DNA of 64,000 bases from Bacillus sp. REN16 (GTDB lineage Bacteria > Bacillota > Bacilli > Bacillales > Bacillaceae_L), in contig NZ_JAJFZK010000001.1 of the NCBI RefSeq assembly GCF_020731355.1, positions 310,001 through 374,000 on the forward strand, written 5' to 3'. Positions within the stretch are counted from its first letter, which is position 1, and each line of letters opens with the position of its first letter. The notes under the pieces were generated by a model. That model ran no database searches. It was not told the DNA's origin and saw only the letters and a list, made by a program, of their open reading frames with translations. The translations under genes and the position numbers were made by a program. Of the stretch, positions 28,486-38,469 are shown piece by piece.

Positions 28486-28573
28486 TATAAATGTTCATAA
28501 TTTTTAAATTGTACAAACCCATTATCTATGCTATTTTAAAGGGGTAAACAAATTTATTGAAGGAGAGATGTGA

Positions 28574-29800
28574 GTGTTTGTAGCAATACGTGAAAATGGA
28601 GAATACATATCGCTCGTAGAAAAATGGGAGCGTTCCGATTTGCTTAAACTTCGCACCCATGAAGTATTTCGATGTCCAGCTTGCCTAAGCAATGTTCAAC
28701 TCAAGGCAGGAGTGAAAAAAACTCAACATTTCGCACATCTGCAAGGAGCAGAATGCACGGTAAAAACAGAACCTGAATCTGAGTATCATCTCGAAGGTAA
28801 GCGCCAGCTTTATCAATGGTTCCAAGACCAAGGCTATAATGTCAAGCTCGAACCATTTTTATCCGATATCTCGCAACGACCAGACCTCTTAGTAACCACA
28901 GAAAACAAACGCTTCGCAATTGAGTATCAATGCTCCCAAATCGATTACTCCTTATTTAAAAAAAGATCTGACTCCTATAAGAACGAAGGTATCATACCTA
29001 TTTGGATTCTAGGTGCTAAATGGTTTAAACGCATATCTACCCACTCGGTTCGTCTCTCACCATTCCAATGGCTGTTTGCCACTTCCTATCATCAACCGAT
29101 TGATCCTAGTATCCTTTATTACTGTCCTGATTCTACCACATTCATCAAACTTTCTAATCTTCAGCCATTTACAACAGGGGAAGCCTTTTGTTCCATTCAT
29201 TTTGTAAAAGAAAAAGTGATTTCCTTTCCAAGACTTTTGGCTCCGAACAACCCTACATTTCCTTTACGTGAATTATGGGGAAGAAAAAAACAGAAGTGGA
29301 GAGGAAGCTACTCCGTCTATTCAACCCGCCATTTGACCTCATTTTTGACAAACCTTTATCATAATCGGATACCACCTGCCCATTTACCTGCTGAAGCGGG
29401 ATTGCCTGTCCTATCTGCCTACTGGTTCCATACACCGCCTATGATCTGGCAAATGTGGATTTTACTCGATCTGTTGTTTCCGCTACGGAGTGGGGGTACT
29501 TTCTTTTTCTCAAAAGTAATGGAGGTCATTTCTAAGCGAATTGCGACTAAAGATATTATGATAAGACAGCTTCCGTTAGTGTTTCATACTCAGTATTCAC
29601 TGGCCGTTGAGGAATACCTGCAAATACTTGTTAAAGCAGGTATACTTAGAAAAATATCAAAGACCAAATATGAAAAAACGAAGGAATTTGAAATACCAAC
29701 TAATTTAGAGGAAGCTAGTAAAATGGATGAAAAACAGTTGGCAAGTGTTGGGAAGCATGAAGAGGAAGGATTGGCAAAATATAATAGTGGAACGGACTGA
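28574..29800 (+). CDS. coiA: Competence protein CoiA
   Basis: 408 residues. The N-terminal zinc-finger-like part reads FRCPACLSNVQLKAGVKKTQHFAHLQGAEC. It is followed by the CoiA nuclease-like core YHLEGKRQLYQWFQDQGYNVKLEPFLSDISQRPDLLVTTENKRFAIEYQCSQI, whose E...D...E-x-Q pattern resembles restriction-endonuclease-like folds. CoiA is needed for transformation, acting with recombination of incoming DNA. GTG 28574 follows AAGGAGAGATGTGA. Position after mecA matches B. subtilis. Confidence 0.95.
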   Translation: MFVAIRENGEYISLVEKWERSDLLKLRTHEVFRCPACLSNVQLKAGVKKTQHFAHLQGAECTVKTEPESEYHLEGKRQLYQWFQDQGYNVKLEPFLSDISQRPDLLVTTENKRFAIEYQCSQIDYSLFKKRSDSYKNEGIIPIWILGAKWFKRISTHSVRLSPFQWLFATSYHQPIDPSILYYCPDSTTFIKLSNLQPFTTGEAFCSIHFVKEKVISFPRLLAPNNPTFPLRELWGRKKQKWRGSYSVYSTRHLTSFLTNLYHNRIPPAHLPAEAGLPVLSAYWFHTPPMIWQMWILLDLLFPLRSGGTFFFSKVMEVISKRIATKDIMIRQLPLVFHTQYSLAVEEYLQILVKAGILRKISKTKYEKTKEFEIPTNLEEASKMDEKQLASVGKHEEEGLAKYNSGTD

Positions 29801-29896
29801 CTGAATTCAAAAAACTTGAACTTTTTTAATAAAAAAGGAGATAATCAATAGAGTATCGAATACTTTTAGAGAATAGGAAATAGGAGGTTGTATAAA

Positions 29897-31720
29897 ATGG
29901 CTGAACAATCAACTGTAAAAAAGCTCCCTAATCGGAATGAAATTGCTGAGCAAGATACGTGGAGATTAGAAGACATTTTTGCTTCAGACGCAGAGTGGGA
30001 AAATGAATTTAATGAAGTAAAGGAGTTGATTCCCGGGATTGAAGCATTCCAAGGCAAACTAGGTGAATCTGCGGATAAGCTTTATGAGGCATTAGCTTAT
30101 CAAGATGCAATTTCTTTACGAATGGGAAAACTTTATACATATGCGCATATGCGTAATGACCAAGATACATCAAATTCGTTTTATCAAGGTTTACATGATC
30201 GGGCAACAAACTTATATACACAAGTAGGCAGTGCCCTTTCTTTTATCGTACCAGAAATTCTATCTGTCGATGAGGATAAAATCCAATCGTTCTTGGCAGA
30301 AAAAGAGGATTTGAAGGTTTACGAACATGCTTTACACGACATTAATCGTGAACGTCCGCATGTTTTATCTGCTAAGGAAGAAGCATTACTTGCACAAGCA
30401 TATGAGGTAATGGATTCTTCATGCAACACATTTGGCATGCTAAATAACGCAGATTTAACATTCCCAACCATCAAAGATGAGAATGGGGAAGAGGTTGAAA
30501 TTACGCATGGCCGTTATATTCGCTTCCTCGAAAGCTCGGACCGACGAGTTAGAGAAGAAGCCTTCAAAGCGGTGTATGACACATATGGTGATTTTAAAAA
30601 CACTTTTGGAAGTACGTTGAGTGGAACAGTTAAAAAGGATAATTTTAATGCTCGTGTTCGCAATTATTCGTCAGCACGTGAAGCTGCCTTAAGTAGCAAC
30701 AATATTCCAGAGACCGTTTATGATAATCTTGTAAATACAATCAATGATAATCTTCCACTTTTACATCGTTATATCGATCTTCGCAAAAAAGCATTAGGTG
30801 TGGATGAGCTCCATATGTATGATCTTTATACACCACTTGTGAAGAATGTAAAAATGGAGGTTCCTTACGAAGAAGCAAAGGATTATATCCTTAAAGGGCT
30901 TGCTCCATTAGGCGAGGATTATTTAAATGTGTTAAAAGAAGGCTTTGAAAATCGTTGGGTGGATATTCATGAGAATAAAGGAAAACGAAGTGGAGCTTAT
31001 TCATCAGGAACCTACGGTACAAATCCATATATCCTGATGAACTGGCAGGACAATGTAAACAATCTATTTACATTAGCGCATGAATTCGGTCACTCCGTTC
31101 ATAGTTACTATACAAGAAATAACCAGCCGTACACGTATGGAAACTATTCCATCTTTGTTGCAGAAGTAGCATCTACTTGTAATGAAGCACTTTTAGGCGA
31201 TTATTTATTAAAAACAATTGATGATGACCAAAAGAGACTCTATCTCCTAAATCATCAGCTTGAAGGCTTTAGAGGAACTGTATTCCGTCAAACGATGTTT
31301 GCAGAATTTGAACATATGATTCATATGAAAGCTCAAGAAGGTGTAGCACTAACTCCTGATTTGTTTACTGAAATGTATTATGATCTTAATAAAAAATATT
31401 TTGGTACCAATATTGTTGTGGATGAGGAAATTGGCTTGGAATGGTCTCGAATTCCACATTTCTATTACAATTACTATGTATATCAATATGCAACTGGATT
31501 TAGTGCGGCAACAGCTTTGAGTAAGCAGATTTTAGATGAAGGTAAGCCAGCTGTTGATCGGTACATCAACAATTTCCTAAAAGCAGGAAGCTCTAATTAT
31601 CCAATTGAGGTCCTAAAAAATGCAGGTGTAGACATGAATTCTGCGGAACCAATTAAAGAGGCGTGCAAAGTATTTGAAGCTACATTAACTGAAATGGAAA
31701 AGTTATTAGAGAAAAAATAA
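29897..31720 (+). CDS. pepF: Oligoendopeptidase F
   Basis: M3B zinc peptidase, 607 residues from ATG 29897 (MAEQSTVKKLPNRNEIAEQDTWRLEDIF) behind TAGGAGG; a TTG at 29888 is in frame but touches the ribosome site. The zinc site is LAHEFGHSVHSYY, with the third ligand in the following EVASTCNEAL. The C-terminus FLKAGSSNYPIEVLKNAGVDM is a family hallmark. It degrades cytoplasmic oligopeptides, which suits a locus with three peptide importers. Confidence 0.97.
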   Translation: MAEQSTVKKLPNRNEIAEQDTWRLEDIFASDAEWENEFNEVKELIPGIEAFQGKLGESADKLYEALAYQDAISLRMGKLYTYAHMRNDQDTSNSFYQGLHDRATNLYTQVGSALSFIVPEILSVDEDKIQSFLAEKEDLKVYEHALHDINRERPHVLSAKEEALLAQAYEVMDSSCNTFGMLNNADLTFPTIKDENGEEVEITHGRYIRFLESSDRRVREEAFKAVYDTYGDFKNTFGSTLSGTVKKDNFNARVRNYSSAREAALSSNNIPETVYDNLVNTINDNLPLLHRYIDLRKKALGVDELHMYDLYTPLVKNVKMEVPYEEAKDYILKGLAPLGEDYLNVLKEGFENRWVDIHENKGKRSGAYSSGTYGTNPYILMNWQDNVNNLFTLAHEFGHSVHSYYTRNNQPYTYGNYSIFVAEVASTCNEALLGDYLLKTIDDDQKRLYLLNHQLEGFRGTVFRQTMFAEFEHMIHMKAQEGVALTPDLFTEMYYDLNKKYFGTNIVVDEEIGLEWSRIPHFYYNYYVYQYATGFSAATALSKQILDEGKPAVDRYINNFLKAGSSNYPIEVLKNAGVDMNSAEPIKEACKVFEATLTEMEKLLEKK

Positions 31721-31756
31721 AAAAGGGGGCAGTCCAAGTTGGATGCCCCTTTTAGT
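31721..31756. terminator. Bidirectional terminator, pepF and small membrane gene
   Basis: AAAAGGGGGCA pairs with TGCCCCTTTT (one bulged G) with an inner TCCA/TGGA stem. A-rich and T-rich flanks on both sides suit both strands. Confidence 0.82.
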
Positions 31757-31760
31757 AATT

Positions 31761-31940
31761 CTATGGACGAAAACCCCTGAATCGATTTCGGTGATTATAA
31801 ATAACAAGTGTCACAAGTAACGAAAGAAATAAAAGGGGGGTTGTGATGTATAGAGGAATTAATTTCATTAATCCCAATATATTTAGTCCAAAGGTGATGA
31901 TGATCATGAAAGTCCCGATTATCAGCCCGATTCTCCTCAT
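31761..31940 (-). CDS. Small membrane protein with two helices, unknown
   Basis: 59 residues from ATG 31940 (MRRIGLIIGTFMIIITFGLNILGLM...), chosen because GGAGGT lies 8 bases upstream; a longer in-frame reading begins at 31991 without a ribosome site. Two hydrophobic segments (residues 5-22 and 26-46) are followed by a basic tail NHRNRFRGFRP. It shares a bidirectional terminator with pepF. No family recognised. Confidence 0.68.
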   Translation of the reverse strand: MRRIGLIIGTFMIIITFGLNILGLMKLIPLYITTPLLFLSLLVTLVIYNHRNRFRGFRP

Positions 31941-32195
31941 CCTTACGACCTCCATACAAAATGTCTCGAAATAACAGGCGGCAGTATCCATCGATTTGCA
32001 TTCATTATTACACTATACTTTATATCTATGTCCAAGCATGTGATTTAAGAATAGGATTTTGACAACTTTGTGAAATAATGTACATATAGTTGAAAATGGT
32101 TATCAACCTTTGCTATTATTTAATCAAGAAGTAATCACACAAACAACACCCCTTTGTTTGAAGTGAAATTTCTCCCATCCCCTTTATTGAAATAG
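31941..32195. other. Intergenic, nothing further seen
   Basis: AT-rich DNA holding the upstream region of the minus-strand small gene. No additional gene or fold was recognised. Confidence 0.4.
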
Positions 32196-32233
32196 AAAAA
32201 CGACTTGGATCAAATAGGATCCAAGTCGTTTTT
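32196..32233 (-). terminator. yjbH terminator
   Basis: AAAAACGACTTGGATC and GATCCAAGTCGTTTTT form a perfect 16-bp stem with loop AAATAG just after the yjbH stop. Confidence 0.88.
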
Positions 32234-32234
32234 G

Positions 32235-33092
32235 TTAGTCTAGATATCTCCAAAAGGTACCGTATTTAACGGGAACTTGTTGCACTTTTTGCTTTAATAA
32301 AAGCTTCTTCATTTCACGATCGACTTCCGGTATAGGCAAATCGTACAAAACCGAAATTTCTTTTGAGGCAACAAATTTAAAGTATTTTAAGAAATCCTCT
32401 AATGGTGGAGGGGTAGTTGGCTCAATTTTTTCCCCAAGCATATCGTAAATAATTTGAACATACATTTCATATGGATAGCAGCCTGTAATTTTTAGCCCTT
32501 CCTCCTCAATATTCTCATTGAAAAAGACAAGTGTTGGAATTTCATCTACTTCCATTTCAGATGTGATCTTTAAATCACACTGGAATGCTTTAGCAGCGCT
32601 TGCTGAATGAAGATCATTTAAAAATTCATTTACATCAAGACCAACCTCTTCTGCACACGAAAGCAATACATCTGTATCTGAAATATCACGTTTTTCAAGA
32701 AAAAGATTTTCCTGAAGATTTCGTAAAAAACGGATTCCTGCTTTTTTTCCTTGTAGCTCTGCAGCTTTAATCGCGATTGATACTGAATGTGGAGCGGAAA
32801 TTGGATTTTCAAGCCACAGGCTGCCATCGCAAGACATTCCCGATCTACTAGCAGTGCGTTCCCATACTTGGGCCATGTCAGCAGGCTTTTTCTTCTTTTG
32901 AATGTTCAAGGAAGCAAGGCGGCCGCTTAAAATATGGCGAATCGTAAAATACTTTCCATATTCAATTGTTAGCTTTTTTAAAATGGGTTCCAATGCCCAA
33001 CAATCGGGACATAATGGGTCAATAAACATATAGATTTCCAACGGACGATTACTAGATGAATGATTGAATCCCATATTTTCGGTTTGTTTCAA
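32235..33092 (-). CDS. yjbH: ClpXP adaptor protein SpxH/YjbH
   Basis: 285 residues, DsbA/thioredoxin-like. [25 protein letters not shown] has the CxxC (C-P-D-C) near residue 30. [28 protein letters not shown] and the tail [34 protein letters not shown] match B. subtilis YjbH, which presents Spx to ClpXP. TTG 33092 lies behind AAAGGGGTAAGG. In B. subtilis a truncated haemoglobin gene (yjbI) accompanies it; here it does not. Confidence 0.94.
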   Translation of the reverse strand: MKQTENMGFNHSSSNRPLEIYMFIDPLCPDCWALEPILKKLTIEYGKYFTIRHILSGRLASLNIQKKKKPADMAQVWERTASRSGMSCDGSLWLENPISAPHSVSIAIKAAELQGKKAGIRFLRNLQENLFLEKRDISDTDVLLSCAEEVGLDVNEFLNDLHSASAAKAFQCDLKITSEMEVDEIPTLVFFNENIEEEGLKITGCYPYEMYVQIIYDMLGEKIEPTTPPPLEDFLKYFKFVASKEISVLYDLPIPEVDREMKKLLLKQKVQQVPVKYGTFWRYLD

Positions 33093-33325
33093 GACCTTAC
33101 CCCTTTCTACTCGTAAGGAGTGATTTCATAAGTTTGGGCATTTTGTATTAGCCGCCTACTAAATTCTCTTTTTCCTTTATTAAAGATCTTATTGTACTAA
33201 CATTTTATCAATGGACGAGATTTAACTCAAATAAAGCGCACTTTTAAGGAAATGAAATTTATGGAATCTCATTATTGTGAGGGTTGAAATGAAAAACTCT
33301 CCCAGTTTGCCAAGGAGAGAATGAG

Positions 33326-33940
33326 TTATCCAATATAGGTTTCTGTTACTTTTCTAACATAGTTTTGTGTTTCTTTAAAGGGGGGAATGCCGCCATATTT
33401 GTCAACGTTTCCTGGTCCAGCATTATAAGCTGCTAAAGCAAGTGAAACATTTCCATCATAGCGGTCTAGCATATTCCGCAGGTATTTTGTGCCAGCTTCA
33501 ATATTTTGAGCTGGATCTGTTATATTCGTCACGCCCAATCCTCGTGCCGTTGCAGGCATTAACTGCATTAAGCCAGTTGCTCCGGCATGACTTTTCGCAT
33601 TCGGATTAAAATTGGATTCATTCTTAATGACTGAGCTAATTAAACGTGCATCGACATTGTACTTTTGTGCAGCATTTTGAATTAAGTCATCAAAGCTTGA
33701 GGGCACAGACAAGGATTGATGATTCGAAATCGATAAAGGCAAATAATGCTTATTGGTATATAACGATGAAGGATTAACCTTCGAACGGATACTTTCACTT
33801 GGCATACTAGATGGATTAGACATCAGCTGTAACAGCATGTCCTTAAATACGGAGCCATCATCACTGGTCATCGGTGAATCATTGGTTGTAACTTTTCGTA
33901 ATGCCTGCAGCTCCATTAATACTTTAAAATCTATTTTCAA
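33326..33940 (-). CDS. yjbJ: Lytic transglycosylase, SLT domain (YjbJ)
   Basis: 204 residues. The C-terminal ~115 residues form a Slt lysozyme-like domain: FDDLIQNAAQKYNVDARLISSVIKNESNFNPNAKSHAGATGLMQLMPATARGLG, with catalytic Glu in KNESNFN, then AGTKYLRNMLDRYDGNVSLALAAYNAGPGNV. It would cleave peptidoglycan between MurNAc and GlcNAc. The N-terminus has no clear signal peptide. TTG 33940 follows AGGAGAGGAACACAG and overlaps the end of yjbK by four bases. Confidence 0.92.
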   Translation of the reverse strand: MKIDFKVLMELQALRKVTTNDSPMTSDDGSVFKDMLLQLMSNPSSMPSESIRSKVNPSSLYTNKHYLPLSISNHQSLSVPSSFDDLIQNAAQKYNVDARLISSVIKNESNFNPNAKSHAGATGLMQLMPATARGLGVTNITDPAQNIEAGTKYLRNMLDRYDGNVSLALAAYNAGPGNVDKYGGIPPFKETQNYVRKVTETYIG

Positions 33941-34536
33941 CTGTGTTCCTCTCCTAGTAGAAGTTGTTTTTTTCGGTCATAAAACCTGCGAATTTTATTG
34001 TCTGTTTTACGAACGGGTATTTTATAGTGATCGAGAAGTTCTTTAAATATCACTTTTCCGATTACTTCATCCATTACTTCATATTCTACCTCGAAGTCTT
34101 CGTGGTTTAAATAGTAACTCTTATCCAGTACAAGTAATCCATTTTTATATCCGACTTCAGCTCGTTTTGTTTTAAGAGACCCAAAGAAGGTAACATCGAT
34201 TGGATTGATAGAAAGGGTTTTTAATATGAAAGAAACTTCACCATCAATGACAGGGCCACCCTCAAGCATTTGCTTGGCTTCTTCCACAGTTAAAACTTGG
34301 TGTGTTTCTAATAAACCACGTTCTGCGGGCTGTTTTAATGTGAGTGTGTAGGTGCCTTTCTTCTTGCGAATACGGAGGGCAGCACCCTGGTTTTTTAAAG
34401 AAAACGCGGCTGTATCAAAATAAAAATTCTCTTGGATGATTTTTTTGTCATCGTTGATTGAGAAAGCAGAAAGTAATTGATGATATTCATCTTCCTCTAG
34501 AATATTTTTAAATTCAATTTCAAGTTCTTGTGACAT
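33937..34536 (-). CDS. yjbK: CYTH-domain protein YjbK
   Basis: 199 residues from ATG 34536 (MSQELEIEFKNIL), chosen over TTG 34545, which would sit two bases from AAAGGA. The N-terminal ELEIEFKN is the CYTH ExExK signature, and LRIRKKKGTYTLTLKQPAERGLLETHQ and EVGYKNGLLVLDKSYYLNHEDFEVEYEV supply further charged strands of the triphosphate tunnel. CYTH proteins bind or cleave triphosphates; the substrate here is unknown. It overlaps yjbJ by four bases. Confidence 0.93.
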   Translation of the reverse strand: MSQELEIEFKNILEEDEYHQLLSAFSINDDKKIIQENFYFDTAAFSLKNQGAALRIRKKKGTYTLTLKQPAERGLLETHQVLTVEEAKQMLEGGPVIDGEVSFILKTLSINPIDVTFFGSLKTKRAEVGYKNGLLVLDKSYYLNHEDFEVEYEVMDEVIGKVIFKELLDHYKIPVRKTDNKIRRFYDRKKQLLLGEEHS

Positions 34537-34681
34537 CAATTTCAACGTCCTTTATTTCAGTTTGTTATATTATATCATGTGATGTGTCTTTTTTAGGAAT
34601 TGGTTAGCAGTTTCTTTAAAGAATCGTTGTAGATATGATAAAATAGGTGTGGATTTGGAAAAGAGAAAAAGGAGATTACTA

Positions 34682-35056
34682 ATGCAGAAACGGATTGAAA
34701 TTAGTCATATTAATAATTCTAACAACAGATTAGAGCTGAAAGCGGATCATACAGATTTTGACACGGCTGGATTGCAGGCTAGTGGTCAAATGTTGGTTGA
34801 TTCTGACTCATTGGCATTTATTTACAAGCTTGAAAATGATCAGGAGTTTATATATGTGAGTTTGACATCAGATATCTGGCCATCACTGAAAAATGTTATT
34901 TCAGAAAAACAACAAGTTATTTTACTGCTTAAAGACAATGAATTAGAACTAACTGATATCATTCCTGAATTGGAATACCTTTTACAAAACATTGAAGGTA
35001 ACACGAACTACGGCGATGAAATGGTTGCATTAGTTGAGAATACATTTTTATCCTAA
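34682..35056 (+). CDS. yjbL: YjbL-like protein, unknown
   Basis: 124 residues from ATG 34682 (MQKRIEISHINNSNNRLELKADHTDFDTAG), 8 bases after AAAGGAGA; an in-frame start at 34649 lacks a site. It is acidic and soluble. The position between divergent yjbK and yjbM matches B. subtilis yjbL (about 122 residues). No function known to me. Confidence 0.85.
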   Translation: MQKRIEISHINNSNNRLELKADHTDFDTAGLQASGQMLVDSDSLAFIYKLENDQEFIYVSLTSDIWPSLKNVISEKQQVILLLKDNELELTDIIPELEYLLQNIEGNTNYGDEMVALVENTFLS

Positions 35057-35080
35057 GTCAAAGAACAATGGGGGTCTATT

Positions 35081-35722
35081 ATGAGTAAGGACTGGGATCT
35101 TTTTTTGGCTCCATATAAGCAAGCGGTTGATGAGCTAAAAATAAAGTTTAAAGGAATGAGAGCACAATTCGAAATGCAGGGTACCCATTCCCCAATCGAA
35201 TTTGTTACAGGGAGAGTTAAGCCAATCCCAAGTATTTTGGATAAAGCAAAGAAGAAAAACATTCCGCTTGATAAAATTGAGGAAGAAATGCAAGACATTG
35301 CCGGCTTGCGGATGATGTGTCAATTTGTAGATGATATTAAGCGGGTTGTCGAATTATTAAGGATGCGAAATGATTTAGAAATCATTGAAGAACGAAACTA
35401 TATTACTCAAAAAAAAGAGAGCGGATATCGTTCTTATCATATCGTGATCAAGTATCCAGTCCAAACCATTAATGGTGAGAAGAAAATTTTAGTAGAAGTT
35501 CAGGTTCGTACGCTTGCAATGAATTTTTGGGCAACGATTGAACATTCTTTAAACTACAAATATAAGGGTAGTTTTCCTGAAGAAATCGAGAATCGCCTCC
35601 AACGTGCTGCCGAGGCTGCCTTTCTTCTTGATGAGGAAATGTCCATAATACGAGGCGAAATCCAAGAAGCACAAGCTATTTTTTCACGAAAAACGGAAAG
35701 TAAGGAATCGGATAAAACTTAA
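35081..35722 (+). CDS. yjbM: Small alarmone synthetase, GTP pyrophosphokinase (RelQ/YjbM)
   Basis: 213 residues. Single RelA/SpoT synthetase domain: [65 protein letters not shown], and [23 protein letters not shown]. There is no hydrolase or regulatory domain, as in the RelQ class. It makes (p)ppGpp from ATP and GTP/GDP. It is closely followed by nadK, as in B. subtilis (yjbM-ppnKA). Confidence 0.96.
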   Translation: MSKDWDLFLAPYKQAVDELKIKFKGMRAQFEMQGTHSPIEFVTGRVKPIPSILDKAKKKNIPLDKIEEEMQDIAGLRMMCQFVDDIKRVVELLRMRNDLEIIEERNYITQKKESGYRSYHIVIKYPVQTINGEKKILVEVQVRTLAMNFWATIEHSLNYKYKGSFPEEIENRLQRAAEAAFLLDEEMSIIRGEIQEAQAIFSRKTESKESDKT

Positions 35723-35739
35723 TAGATAGGGTGTACAAT

Positions 35740-36534
35740 ATGAAATTTGCTGTGACTTCGAGAGGTGACTCGAACTCGAATACATTAATGCAAAAAATAA
35801 GAACATACTTAATGGACTTCGGGCTCACATATGACGAAGATCAACCGGACATTGTCGTTACTGTCGGAGGAGATGGTACACTGCTATATGCCTTTCATCG
35901 GTACCGCAGCCGATTAGATAAAACAGCATTTGTAGGTATTCACACCGGGCATCTCGGGTTTTATGCAGACTGGGTTCCGGAAGAAATAGAGAAACTTGTA
36001 ATCGCTATTGCTAAAACGCCATATCAGGTGGTTGAATACCCATTGCTCGAGGTATATATTCGTTATATCAATGGTGGGCGAGAATCAAGATATCTTGCTT
36101 TAAATGAATGTACGGTAAAAAGTGTAGAGGGCTCACTTGTGATGGACCTTGAAATTAAGGGGCAGCTTTTTGAAACATTCCGTGGAGATGGGTTATGTAT
36201 TTCAACTCCCTCAGGAAGCACTGCATACAACAAAGCTCTTGGTGGTGCCATTTTACATCCATCGATTGAAGCAATTCAGGTAGCGGAAATGGCTTCGATT
36301 AATAATCGGGTATTTCGAACAGTCGGTTCACCTTTAATTTTACCAAACCATCATACAATTTTAATGAAGCCAGTGAATGATGTTGACTTTCACATTACGA
36401 TTGACCATTTAACGCTTTTACACAAGGACGTGAAATCCATTCAATGTCGTGTGGCACCTGAAAAAGTGCGATTCGCCCGATTCCGCCCCTTTCCGTTTTG
36501 GAAAAGGGTACGAGATTCGTTTATTTCGGACTGA
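35740..36534 (+). CDS. nadK: NAD kinase
   Basis: 264 residues from ATG 35740 ([29 protein letters not shown]). [40 protein letters not shown] contains the GGDGT nucleotide site, and ALNECTVK then [26 protein letters not shown] are conserved. It phosphorylates NAD to NADP. The C-terminus [18 protein letters not shown] matches B. subtilis PpnKA. Eighteen bases separate it from yjbM. Confidence 0.97.
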   Translation: MKFAVTSRGDSNSNTLMQKIRTYLMDFGLTYDEDQPDIVVTVGGDGTLLYAFHRYRSRLDKTAFVGIHTGHLGFYADWVPEEIEKLVIAIAKTPYQVVEYPLLEVYIRYINGGRESRYLALNECTVKSVEGSLVMDLEIKGQLFETFRGDGLCISTPSGSTAYNKALGGAILHPSIEAIQVAEMASINNRVFRTVGSPLILPNHHTILMKPVNDVDFHITIDHLTLLHKDVKSIQCRVAPEKVRFARFRPFPFWKRVRDSFISD

Positions 36535-36551
36535 TGAAGGGGTAGATGCTA

Positions 36552-37451
36552 GTGGCGGCTTTTACATTAGAATGGAAAATATCATCACAAGATACAGGAA
36601 AATTAGTTAGAGAGTTTATAAAAGAGCAGAACATCTCAAAAACGGCTCTTACTGATATAAAATTCGCAGGTGGCGGGATTTTTGTAAATAAAGACCCTGT
36701 TACGGTTCGCCACCGCTTAAACGAAGATGAAGTTTTAAAAGTGGTATTCCCGCATGAGAAACCGAGTTTAGAGCTAAAGCCCGAAAATCTGCCTATACAG
36801 ATTGTATATGAGGATCCATTTATGTTGGTTGTGAACAAGCCTGCAAACCAACAATCAATCCCATCGCGCGAAAGCCGGACTGGTAGTCTCGCGAATGCAC
36901 TTTTGCATTATTATCAATCTACTGGTCTTAATGCAACGGTTCATTTAGTTAATCGACTTGATCGGGATACCTCTGGATTATTACTAGTAGCAAAGCATCG
37001 TCACATCCATCATCTGTTATCCGAGCAGCAAAAAGCTGGAAGTTTGAAGAGGACGTACGAGGCCATCGTGCATGGTGTGCTAGGGGAGGATTCTGGGACC
37101 ATTGATGCCCCAATTGGGAGGAAGGACGATAGTATTATCGAGCGCCAAGTTCGAGAAGGCGGTCAAAGGGCGGTGACCCATTTTCGTGTTATTCAGAAAC
37201 ATAGTGATTGTACACATGTGCAGCTTCAGCTAGAGACTGGGAGAACCCACCAAATTCGAGTCCATCTTTCTTATATCGGTCATCCAATTGTCGGGGATGA
37301 TTTGTATGGGGGCATGGTTGGAGAGATAAAAAGACAAGCACTCCATTGCTGTGAGCTTAAATTTTTGCACCCAATGGATAAAAAAGAGGTAGTTTTCTAT
37401 GCGGAGCTGCCGGATGATATGAAAGAGCTGTTGGAAAAAGCGACCTTTTGA
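36552..37451 (+). CDS. yjbO: RluA/RluD-family pseudouridine synthase (YjbO)
   Basis: 299 residues if GTG 36552 is used (AAGGGG lies 9 bases upstream); ATG 36546 is only 3 bases from that site but remains possible. There is an S4-like N-terminal domain (VREFIKEQNISKTALTDIKFAGGGIFVNKDPV), then the RluA catalytic motif HLVNRLDRDTSGLLLVAKHRHIHHLLSEQ with Asp in RLDRDTSG, and TGRTHQIRVHLSYIGHPIVGDDLYGG. It modifies uridines in RNA; the target is not predictable. Confidence 0.93.
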   Translation: MAAFTLEWKISSQDTGKLVREFIKEQNISKTALTDIKFAGGGIFVNKDPVTVRHRLNEDEVLKVVFPHEKPSLELKPENLPIQIVYEDPFMLVVNKPANQQSIPSRESRTGSLANALLHYYQSTGLNATVHLVNRLDRDTSGLLLVAKHRHIHHLLSEQQKAGSLKRTYEAIVHGVLGEDSGTIDAPIGRKDDSIIERQVREGGQRAVTHFRVIQKHSDCTHVQLQLETGRTHQIRVHLSYIGHPIVGDDLYGGMVGEIKRQALHCCELKFLHPMDKKEVVFYAELPDDMKELLEKATF

Positions 37452-37461
37452 GGTCGCTTTT
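37436..37461 (+). terminator. nadK-yjbO terminator
   Basis: AAAAGCGACC and GGTCGCTTTT form a 10-bp stem that overlaps the yjbO stop codon. Confidence 0.85.
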
Positions 37462-37526
37462 GTGTTGACGGAATGTTTTTTTATTTATTGCAGGTAGTGA
37501 GAAATATTGTTCAATTATTCGGATAA

Positions 37527-37640
37527 CGCAATTAACCGAAATAAAGCGCAATTATCGAGATTATAGCGCAATTAACCGGAATAAAGCGCAATTATCGAAA
37601 ATATAACGCAATTAGCCGGAGTATAGCGCAAATGTCATCG
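37527..37640. repeat. 20-bp tandem repeat, about 5.7 units
   Basis: Units start CGCAATTA(A/T/G)CCG-like at 37527, 37547, 37567, 37587, 37607 and 37627. The linker alternates between AATAAAG and ATTATAG/ATATAA. Consensus is CGCAATTAnCcGnnATAnAG. A single related piece (CAAATAAAGCGCA) stands at 33228. Between yjbO and prpE, non-coding. Confidence 0.85.
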
Positions 37641-37666
37641 ATTAAAAAGCAAAACCACTACCCAAA

Positions 37667-38395
37667 CTACCGAAACTTCTCTTCCACAATTGGCATTGAC
37701 GAAGGCACTGATACTGTCTCCATCTCTGGATACCTTAGAGCCGTCAATTTACCGCCGAACACACAACCGGTATCGATATTTAGCGTATAATTTACCCATC
37801 TTGGCTCCTTCACTGGCGTGTGGCCATAGACAATCCACGGAGAGCCCTTATAATACTTAGCCCAATCTCGTCGTTCTGGCGTACCATCTGGATTATTCTT
37901 GCCCGTAATATCCCCATACAACACAAAGGTTTTCACCTTTTTATCATTCCGGCCAATATAATCCTCACGAATTCCTGCATGGGCAATGACAAGTTTCCCA
38001 TCATCCAATCTCTCATATAGCGGAGCAGCCTCATACAATTTAATGAACTGATTACGAATTGATTCTTGTTTCTTTTTATCAATGGACTCAAATTCGGCCA
38101 CAGTTGTTTCCAAGCCATGTGTCGTTTGGACCTTGTTCCCTTGAAAAAATCGATAAAGCTTATTACAGTGATTACCAGGAACATAATAGGCCTGTTTCTC
38201 CTGAACAACCAACTTAAACACAGTTTCAATTACCTTCAATGACTCTGGACCGCGATCTGTTAAGTCCCCAACAAATGCTAAGATACGGTCATGATGTATG
38301 GGAATCCCGCTCTTCCAGGAATAACCTAAGTTCGTTGTTAATTCTATAAACTCCTGATAGCACCCATGAATGTCACCGATTACATCTATTTTCAT
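37667..38395 (-). CDS. prpE: Bis(5'-nucleosyl)-tetraphosphatase PrpE
   Basis: 242 residues. Metallophosphoesterase motifs: [51 protein letters not shown] and [36 protein letters not shown]. The length and sequence match B. subtilis PrpE, which has Ap4A hydrolase and phosphatase activity and affects germination. ATG 38395 follows GAGGTGCTTTATT. Confidence 0.94.
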   Translation of the reverse strand: MKIDVIGDIHGCYQEFIELTTNLGYSWKSGIPIHHDRILAFVGDLTDRGPESLKVIETVFKLVVQEKQAYYVPGNHCNKLYRFFQGNKVQTTHGLETTVAEFESIDKKKQESIRNQFIKLYEAAPLYERLDDGKLVIAHAGIREDYIGRNDKKVKTFVLYGDITGKNNPDGTPERRDWAKYYKGSPWIVYGHTPVKEPRWVNYTLNIDTGCVFGGKLTALRYPEMETVSVPSSMPIVEEKFR

Positions 38396-38411
38396 AATAA
38401 AGCACCTCTAC

Positions 38412-38463
38412 ACAAAAAAATCACGTCACTCCCCTATTATAGGGAAAACAACGTGATTTTATT
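38412..38463 (-). terminator. Terminator of the SEDS gene
   Basis: AAAATCACGT pairs with ACGTGATTTT, with an inner CCCTAT/ATAGGG stem; on the minus strand seven T follow. Confidence 0.85.
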
Positions 38464-38469
38464 TCTTAT

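Noticed and set aside
37527-37640. CRISPR-like short repeats
   Set aside because: 20-bp head-to-tail units without spacers.
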